Of a stretch of 64,000 nt of DNA, positions 52,059-64,000 are shown piece after piece. The DNA comes from Deinococcus sp. KNUC1210 (GTDB lineage Bacteria > Deinococcota > Deinococci > Deinococcales > Deinococcaceae): positions 1,455,001-1,519,000 of the forward strand of contig NZ_CP092190.1 of NCBI RefSeq assembly GCF_022344005.1, given 5' to 3'. The translations under genes were made by a program, and so were the position numbers. Numbering within the stretch: position 1 is the first letter of the stretch; each line of letters starts with the position of its first letter. The notes under the pieces are model-generated. The model did not search any database and was not told the origin of the DNA. It worked only from the letters and a program-made list of their open reading frames with translations.

Positions 52059-52972
52059 TTACAGTTCCAGCGGGGCGGCGGTGCTCTTGCCGCGCACCTG
52101 CGCCAGCAAGGCGCCCGCCAGAATGAAGCCTCCGCCCAGCAGGACCGCCAGCCGCAGCCGGTCGTGCAGAAACAGGGCCGCCAGCAGCACGGTCCAGAGC
52201 GGCTCGGTGGTGGCGAGCAGCGAGGCCCGCGCCGCGCCGATGCGGGCAATTGCGCCGTACAGCGAGGGGACCGCCAGCAGCGTCGGCAGCAGCGCCATCC
52301 CGGCGATCACGCCCCACTGCTGGGGACCCTGCGGCAGCACCAGTTGCCCACCGATACCGTCCAGCACGGCAAAGTACACGGCGGCACTCAGCGACATGGC
52401 GGCGGTGCTGGCGAGGGGGGCGCACCGGTCAGCCAGCGTTCCGAGGCGAGCAGGTAGCCGCCATACAGTGCCGCAGCCAACACACCAAATCCCAGACCCA
52501 GCACATTTTTATCCTGACCGCCTGGCAGCCCCACCACCAGGAGCAGCCCGCACAACGTCAGCAGCAGCGCACCCTGCTGAGGACGGGTGGGCCGCCTTCC
52601 CCAGAGCGCCGAATACAGCAGCACGAAGGCCGGAGCAAGATACAGCAGCAGCGAGGTCGCGCCCGCACTGATGCGTGTCAGGGCCAGAAAATAGGCGTGG
52701 GTGGCGAGACAGTACAGCAGGCCCACACCCAGCATCCGGCCCCGCATGGCCCAACTCACGCCCCGGCTCCAGGGCAACAGCAGCAGCGCGACCAGGCCAA
52801 ATCGCCAGGGCAGCGCCGACAGTGGGGGCAGCCCGACCTGAACAGAAAGCTTGCCCAGGATGCCCAGACTGGAAAACCCGAGTGCGGCCAGGAGCGCCAG
52901 CAGCACGCCTGCGCGGGCCGGAATGGGCGCGGGTGCAGCCGTGGGCGTGAGGGCAGGGGCAGCCTCAGGCAT
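52059..52972 (-). pseudogene. EamA/DMT family transporter with one-base frameshift
   Basis: A ten-segment drug/metabolite exporter split in two frames. The N-terminal part (to about residue 182, ending LLASERWLTG) is in one frame, and the remainder (APLASTAAMSLSAAVYF through LLGGGFILAGALLAQV) is in another. The join is at a run of six G on the plus strand (52416-52421). Seven would restore a continuous 304-residue EamA protein with two EamA repeats. The rest is undamaged, so either a recent mutation or a homopolymer sequence error is likely. The substrate is unknown. Confidence 0.85.
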
Positions 52973-53131
52973 CGGAGGAGCGGGGAGCGCGTGAAGTCCG
53001 GTTCCCTTCTGTAGTTGCTGTAGTCGTCATCGGCCTCTCAGGATACCGGTCCTGCCCGGGACCGTGAGCAGGCAAAGGCCGCTTGCGACTTTGACACTTT
53101 CCCCTTTCCGATGCGTGCGATAATGCCCGCC

Positions 53132-53737
<606 letters not shown>

Positions 53738-53791
53738 TTCACAGCCCCGTGAGTCTCAGCCCAGCGAGTGATCGTCAGAGGAGGAAGTAAC

Positions 53792-54988
<1,197 letters not shown>

Positions 54989-55024
54989 ATCTGTGCAGTA
55001 AACTTAGCAACCAAGATTACAGCC

Positions 55025-55075
55025 GCTGCCCCGCCGAACCCGTAGAATCCGGTTCAGGCTGGGTGGCAGCTTTTT
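55025..55075 (+). terminator. Terminator after clpX
   Basis: GCTGCC (55025-55030) pairs with GGCAGC (55065-55070), with an inner GAACC/GGTTC hairpin, then five T (55071-55075). Confidence 0.7.
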
Positions 55076-55108
55076 ATAGTTTTTACTTTCTTTCAGTCTG
55101 GGCCGCGC

Positions 55109-55114
55109 TATAGT
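55109..55114 (+). promoter_or_regulatory. Possible -10 of lon
   Basis: TATAGT, with CTTTCT 17 bases upstream as a weak -35. It lies 61 bases before the lon ATG and after the clpX terminator. Confidence 0.45.
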
Positions 55115-55175
55115 GGTCTACTACCGTCTTGACTGCCATCATCCAAGAGCGTCACCAGCCTTGTAAGGAGTTGAA

Positions 55176-57632
<2,457 letters not shown>

Positions 57633-57661
57633 GACAGCATCTAGAAATCAGCAACAAGAGT

Positions 57662-57692
57662 GGGCGACCTTTGACAGGTCGCCCGCTTTTTT
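57662..57692 (+). terminator. Terminator of lon
   Basis: GGGCGACCT (57662-57670) pairs with AGGTCGCCC (57676-57684), followed by six T (57687-57692). Confidence 0.88.
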
Positions 57693-57717
57693 GCCGTGTT
57701 TCTGCTAGCATCCCCCG

Positions 57718-58050
57718 GTGCCCACGCCCGACACGTCTGCTGCCCCGCTCTCCCCTGCCGCTCTGCTGGCGCTGCTACGGCGGCATGGGGGCCGCGAATA
57801 CCGGGCGGCGGCGCAACTGGCTGTGCGGGAACGGGCGACGAAACGCGGCGCGGCGAAAGCGTCAACGCCCGACGCCTTCAAGGGGCAGTATCTGCTGACG
57901 GCACGCGGCGAACGGGTACGTGCAGTGGGGCCGAGCGGCAGGGCGAGTGAGCTGAGCGAAGCGGAGTTTCTCGACATTTTCGGGCGCTATCTCTTTGCAG
58001 ACGTTCAGACCACGGGCGTGCTGACGGATTTGGGGCCACTCTTCGGATGA
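57718..58050 (+). CDS. Hypothetical protein, 110 aa
   Basis: A small basic N-terminal region (LLRRHGGREYRAAAQLAVRERATKRG) followed by a probable compact C-terminal fold. I recognise no family. The GTG start lies six bases after TAGCAT, the leaderless pattern, which supports expression. It stands between the lon terminator and the haloperoxidase gene. Confidence 0.7.
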   Translation: MPTPDTSAAPLSPAALLALLRRHGGREYRAAAQLAVRERATKRGAAKASTPDAFKGQYLLTARGERVRAVGPSGRASELSEAEFLDIFGRYLFADVQTTGVLTDLGPLFG

Positions 58051-58072
58051 GAGTCGGCTAGAGTGAAGCTTC

Positions 58073-59863
58073 ATGAGAAGCTCTTCGCCTGCGCCCACGC
58101 CCTCGCTGCACAGACGCATTTTCTCCGTCTCGGCGCTGAGCAGCGTCCTGATGCTGACCCTGACGAGCTGCCCGGAAAACATCACTGTGCCCGTCAGTAC
58201 CATCTGTACACTCAACGAAACCGACTGGCAGGCCATCGAAGCCCCAGCCCACTCGCAGGCGCGGGTCTGGGACGAACTGGCCCTGCACGCTATTCGCAAT
58301 GTGTTGCCGCAGCCCACCGCCCATGCCCGGACGCTGTTTCACCTGTCGGCGGCCATGTACGACGTATGGGCCAGCTACGACGGCACGGCGCAGGGAGTGT
58401 TCAGCCACGAGAAACACAGCGGCAGCCCAGCAGAGCTTGACGAAGCGCTCAACTATGCCGCCCACCGCGTGCTGAAGGCGCGGTACGGCGCACTCGTGCC
58501 GGGTCTGGCGACCTGCTTCGACACGCACCTGAAGCACCTCGGACTCGACCCCGCCAACTCGGACGTAACGGGCGATTCTGCCGCCGCCATCGGCAACCGC
58601 ACCGGGCAGGCGGTGCTGAGCGCTGCCGCCAACGACGGAGCCAACGAAGCGGGCAACTACGCCGATACCAGTGGCTACACGTTTCTCAATGCGCCGCTTC
58701 AGCCTGAGTTTCCCGGCACCACCCTGAACGCCCCCGATCACTGGCAACGCCTGCAACTCCAGACACCGTTTACCCAGAACAACATTCCCCAGAGCGGCCC
58801 TCAGCCCTTTATGGGTGCTCACTGGGGCAGCGTCCAGCCGTTTGCCATGCACAGAAGTGGCACGTTTTACCACGACCCAGGGCCAGCGCCCAGCCTCAGC
58901 AATCCGCTGATGAGGACGCGCTGGATTCCCGATTCACTGCGCCGTCAGGCCGAACTCGACCCGGCCTCGGCAGTCGTGCTCGATACCTCGCCCGGAGCCA
59001 TCGGCAACAATCCGCTGGGCAGCGATGCGGGCAGCGGGCACCCACTCAACCCCATCACGGGTCAGCCCTACGCGCCCAATGTGGTGCGGCAGGCCGATTA
59101 TGGCCGGGTCATCGCGGAGTACTGGGCCGACGGGCCACGCGCCGAGACGCCGCCCGGACACTGGAACGTGATCGCCAATCAGGTGGCCGACGACCCCTCC
59201 TTCGTGCGCCGTATGCAGGGCAGCGGACAGCCGCTGGGCGCACTGGAATGGGACGTGAAACTGTACCTCGCGCTGAACGGTGCGCTGCACGACGCCGCCA
59301 TCAGCGCCTGGGAGATCAAACGCCAGACCGACACGGGCCGCCCGGTCTCGCTGATCCGGTATCTGGCTGCTCAGGACGGCGCGGCTGGGCAGGGCCTGAC
59401 GCCGGAACCCGGGCTCGTCGAGGAGCGCGGCGGCAAGCTTCAGGTCAGGGGGTGGCATCCGGGCATCGGGATCGTCTGGGAAGACCCGCTGACCTGGGTA
59501 CCGTATCAGCTCCCGACCTTCGTCAGTCCGGCCTTTCCAGCCTTCGTGTCGGGGCATTCCACCTTCAGCCGCGCCGCCGCCGAGGTGCTGACCACCCTGA
59601 CCGGCTCGGCCTTCTTTCCGGGTGGCCTGCATGAATTCGTGGCCCGGCCCGGATTTCTGCAGACAGACCGGTCGTCCAACACCGCCGAGGTACGGCTTCA
59701 GTGGGCCACCTATGCCGACGCCGCCGATCAGGCCGGACAGTCGCGCATCTGGGGCGGCATCCACCTCGAACCCGACGATCTGACAGGCCGCCGCATCGGG
59801 CATCTGGTGGGGCTGGACGCCGTGAATCTGGCGCTGCGCTACTTCGCGGGCAACGCTCCTTAG
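58073..59863 (+). CDS. Vanadium-dependent haloperoxidase-like / PAP2 lipoprotein
   Basis: A 596-residue protein with a lipoprotein-type signal (about 1-33, lipobox LTSC). The C-terminal PAP2 core is seen as PAFVSGHSTFSRAAAEVL (the His of GHST region) and GIHLEPDDLTGRRIG (the second His). The middle part (about 60-400, ALHAIRNVLPQPTAHARTLFHLSAAMYDVWASYD) fits the VCPO/bacterial haloperoxidase family. It could oxidise halides with peroxide or be a phosphatase. It likely sits on the outer face of the envelope. The start follows TAGAGT by a few bases. Confidence 0.82.
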   Translation: MRSSSPAPTPSLHRRIFSVSALSSVLMLTLTSCPENITVPVSTICTLNETDWQAIEAPAHSQARVWDELALHAIRNVLPQPTAHARTLFHLSAAMYDVWASYDGTAQGVFSHEKHSGSPAELDEALNYAAHRVLKARYGALVPGLATCFDTHLKHLGLDPANSDVTGDSAAAIGNRTGQAVLSAAANDGANEAGNYADTSGYTFLNAPLQPEFPGTTLNAPDHWQRLQLQTPFTQNNIPQSGPQPFMGAHWGSVQPFAMHRSGTFYHDPGPAPSLSNPLMRTRWIPDSLRRQAELDPASAVVLDTSPGAIGNNPLGSDAGSGHPLNPITGQPYAPNVVRQADYGRVIAEYWADGPRAETPPGHWNVIANQVADDPSFVRRMQGSGQPLGALEWDVKLYLALNGALHDAAISAWEIKRQTDTGRPVSLIRYLAAQDGAAGQGLTPEPGLVEERGGKLQVRGWHPGIGIVWEDPLTWVPYQLPTFVSPAFPAFVSGHSTFSRAAAEVLTTLTGSAFFPGGLHEFVARPGFLQTDRSSNTAEVRLQWATYADAADQAGQSRIWGGIHLEPDDLTGRRIGHLVGLDAVNLALRYFAGNAP

Positions 59864-59943
59864 AGCAGAGACCGGGCGGCAGGAAGCCTCCTTCAGCGCT
59901 GTGGCCCTCGCGCTGCTCATCTGCCGTCCATTACCCTGAACGG

Positions 59944-61191
59944 ATGTTTCCCTCTCTGCTGACGACCCTCTCGAAACCGGTCATCTGGCTGGAACTGGCG
60001 TTCATCGTGCTGGTGGGCTTCGCGATGTGGCGGCTGGGCGTGGTGCTGCTGCGCCTGCTGTCGCCGCATGTGAATGCGCGGCTGGTCCGGAGCCTGAAAC
60101 TTCTGTGGGCCGTCGTGGCGGCCTATGCCACCGTTGCGGCGGCCGTTCACGGGCTGGGCCTGAGCGAGGTGCCGCTGCTGTACGACCACGGCGAGCGCAT
60201 TATCGAGACCTTCCGGGCCAGTGCCGGGCAGGTCATCGTGATGGCGGCCATCGCGGTGATCGCCTGGAATCTGGTGACATTCACCTCACGGCGGGTGGTG
60301 CCCGAATCCAACATGACGGATTTCACCCGGCGCAACGTGCGCGTGCAGACGCTGGTGGGCGTGATCGAAGGCTCGCTGCGGCTGGTGATCGTGCTGCTGG
60401 TGGGCATCAGCATTCTGCAGGCGCTGGGCGTGAACGCGGCGGCGCTGCTGGCGGGCGTGTCGGTGCTGGGGCTGGCCGTCGGGTTTGGCGCTCAGAGTCT
60501 CATCAAGGACGTGTTCACCGGGTTTTTCATCCTGCTGGAAGACCAGTACGGCGTGGGCGACGTGATCTCGGTCAACAACAGCACCCTGAGCGGCGGCGTC
60601 GAGCGCCTGACGCTGCGCTATACCTCGCTGCGGGCGATGGACGGCACCGTCCACATCATTCCCAACGGCCAGATCCTGACCGTGAGCGTGAGCAGCAAGG
60701 ACTGGTCACAGGTGGTCGCCACCGTCGAGGTGACGTATGCCGCCAACATCAACGAGGCGCTACGGGTACTGGGCAAGGTCTCGCAGGAACTGTACGACGA
60801 TCCCGAGTGGCGTCCCAAGTTTCTGGCGGAACCCGACATTCACGGCGTCAGCAACCTGACCCCCGACGGCGTGCAGCTCCGGGCGCTGTACAAGGTGCTT
60901 CCCAAATCGCAGTGGGCGCTGGGCCGCGAGTTCAACCGCCGCATCAAGATCGCCATGGATCAGGCGGGCATCGACATTCCCTCGCCGCAGCGCAGCAGCA
61001 GCATCCTGCTGTCGGGCGCTCCGCTGACGGTTCATCTGGTCAAAGAGCCGCCGCAGCAGCCGTCTACGCTCGACCTTCGCAAGGCCAGCAGCGAGGCAGA
61101 GCGCCAGCAACCTCCCTTTCCGCCCTCCGAGACCCGCGACCCCGACAGCACTGCTCCGGACGCCGCTGAGAACGAGAACGAGCGGGACTGA
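59944..61191 (+). CDS. Mechanosensitive ion channel MscS family
   Basis: A 415-residue MscS-like channel that protects cells from osmotic downshock. Four membrane segments lie at about 10-35, 55-75, 90-110 and 145-165. The pore helix and beta region carry AALLAGVSVLGLAVGFGAQSLIKDVFTGFFILLEDQY. The cytoplasmic vestibule follows (about 200-360), and the C-terminus is Gln/Ser-rich and disordered. TACCCT lies six bases before the ATG. It is convergent with ftsH at only eight bases. Confidence 0.93.
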   Translation: MFPSLLTTLSKPVIWLELAFIVLVGFAMWRLGVVLLRLLSPHVNARLVRSLKLLWAVVAAYATVAAAVHGLGLSEVPLLYDHGERIIETFRASAGQVIVMAAIAVIAWNLVTFTSRRVVPESNMTDFTRRNVRVQTLVGVIEGSLRLVIVLLVGISILQALGVNAAALLAGVSVLGLAVGFGAQSLIKDVFTGFFILLEDQYGVGDVISVNNSTLSGGVERLTLRYTSLRAMDGTVHIIPNGQILTVSVSSKDWSQVVATVEVTYAANINEALRVLGKVSQELYDDPEWRPKFLAEPDIHGVSNLTPDGVQLRALYKVLPKSQWALGREFNRRIKIAMDQAGIDIPSPQRSSSILLSGAPLTVHLVKEPPQQPSTLDLRKASSEAERQQPPFPPSETRDPDSTAPDAAENENERD

Positions 61192-61199
61192 CGGAGCTT

Positions 61200-63107
<1,908 letters not shown>

Positions 63108-63318
63108 GGCCCATGCTAGCGCTCCGGCAAAGCAGACAACTGGACGAACGCGACCATTCCACGCTGCCGGGCCAGCTGGACCCGTGCCGCAGGAGGGCCG
63201 TCAGCCCCGCCCGTACCGGACACCCATCCACATCCGATGATGTGAAGAATTTGACGGTATTTTTAGAACCTTCATGCATGTTCAGAGTCGAGTCAGGACA
63301 GCCGGGGTATGCTGAATC

Positions 63319-63813
63319 ATGCGTACCGCTCTAATTTTCGGCAGTCTGGCGCTGGGCCTGAGCGCCTGTGCGCCGTCTCTTCGTGCCAATCTCTCCGTCG
63401 ACTACACACGCTCGAACCTGATCTACAGCTTCCAGCCAGACCGGGGACAGGGCAGCTCGTACTTTGTGGGCGACACCATCCGGTTCCAGCTCGCCACCCG
63501 CGAAGCTGGCTATGTCACGCTGGTCAGCCTCGATCCCAACGGCAACAGCAACGTGCTCGTCCGCAATGCCTACGTCAATGCCGGAACCACCTTCTTTCCG
63601 CGTGTGCAGGACGGTGCCGCCAGCTTCAGCGTCGCGCCGCCGCGTGGATTGCAGCGCGTCCGGGCCATCTTTACCCGTGCCCGCCCCAATCTCGACCTGT
63701 ACTTTCAGGGCACCTACGATCAGAACCGCTGGAACGACGCCACCAACAACTACGTTCAGAGCTACAACGCACGCGACCGCGATACGCAGGAAACGCTCTT
63801 CTACATCCGCTGA
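63319..63813 (+). CDS. DUF4384-like lipoprotein
   Basis: A 164-residue protein with lipobox LSAC at about residue 17. The mature domain (FVGDTIRFQLATREAGYVTLVSLDPNG, LQRVRAIFTRARP) resembles DUF4384, a beta-rich domain of envelope proteins that is often next to kinases or secretion systems. Function is unknown. TATGCT lies five bases before the ATG. Confidence 0.8.
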   Translation: MRTALIFGSLALGLSACAPSLRANLSVDYTRSNLIYSFQPDRGQGSSYFVGDTIRFQLATREAGYVTLVSLDPNGNSNVLVRNAYVNAGTTFFPRVQDGAASFSVAPPRGLQRVRAIFTRARPNLDLYFQGTYDQNRWNDATNNYVQSYNARDRDTQETLFYIR

Positions 63814-63827
63814 ACCCGCTTTCCGGG

Positions 63828-63864
63828 CAGGGCCACTTCCGACCGATGGATGGAGGTGGCCCTG
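63828..63864 (+). terminator. Terminator after the DUF4384 lipoprotein
   Basis: A 13-base stem (63828-63840 with 63852-63864, one G-U pair), followed by TCTTTT. Confidence 0.78.
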
Positions 63865-63896
63865 TCTTTTGCCTGTCGTCTTGGCTACTCTGAAGC

Positions 63897-64000
63897 ATGT
63901 CTCTGACCTTCGAGGACGCGCAGGCCCGTGTAGACCGCTACATTTCCCAGTTCAAAGAGGGCTACTTTCCGCCGCTGCTGATGCTGGCGCGGATGACCGA
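63897..64000 (+). CDS. MazG-like nucleotide pyrophosphohydrolase (partial, 5' end only)
   Basis: An ATG seven bases downstream of a TACTCT hexamer opens MSLTFEDAQARVDRYISQFK and continues YFPPLLMLARMTE to the window edge. This resembles the start of MazG-type all-alpha NTP pyrophosphohydrolases. The catalytic EExxE helix would follow outside the window. Confidence 0.72.
   Translation, partial: MSLTFEDAQARVDRYISQFKEGYFPPLLMLARMT

Overview
The window looks like a chromosomal segment of a Deinococcus species. It is GC-rich and dense with genes. It carries a UvsE/UvdE-type UV endonuclease, a clpP-clpX-lon block with a perfect HspR operator (HAIR), paired deoxynucleoside kinases and a DUF11-rich surface protein. 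Many genes have a -10 hexamer (TAnnnT) only 5-7 bases before the start codon, the mark of leaderless transcripts common in this genus.

Layout. 1-6.3 kb: UbiD-family decarboxylase (runs off the left edge), DAHP synthase (aroG) behind an attenuator-like leader, metY behind a long leader with a small ORF, and a membrane diguanylate cyclase. 6.4-14.1 kb: nickel urease operon on the minus strand (ureAB fusion, ureC, an AT-rich ORFan, hypA, an unknown small gene, hypB, ureE, ureF, ureG, ureD), interrupted by a plus-strand DinB gene. 14.4-24.6 kb: large repeat surface protein, uvsE, tRNA-Cys, thrS with a Thr-codon leader ORF, and small genes. 24.8-43 kb: radical SAM protein, Nudix, PLP enzyme, transglutaminase, YyaL/DUF255 protein, hflX (apparent AUA start), two deoxynucleoside kinases, murE, gpsA (frameshifted), methyltransferase and an O-antigen-ligase-like protein. 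43-45.8 kb: SRP RNA and an AT-rich pilin / O-ligase-like / pilin cassette. 45.8-64 kb: ECF sigma factor with membrane partner, FKBP isomerase, der, tandem small outer-membrane-like proteins, a frameshifted EamA transporter, clpP-clpX-lon, vanadium haloperoxidase, MscS, ftsH, a DUF4384 lipoprotein and the start of a MazG-like gene.

The strongest regulatory theme is codon-matched leader peptides. Upstream of aroG there is an alternative-hairpin leader whose reading frames contain Phe-Tyr-Trp. Upstream of thrS a leaderless small ORF ends in Thr codons at a hairpin. Upstream of metY a small ORF holds Cys codons. Two conserved genes (gpsA, EamA transporter) are broken by one-base deletions in homopolymer runs. 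This suggests sequence errors of that type, and the same correction (one extra T) would turn the aroG leader into a 16-residue peptide with FFFYW and a stop exactly at the end of the anti-terminator strand.
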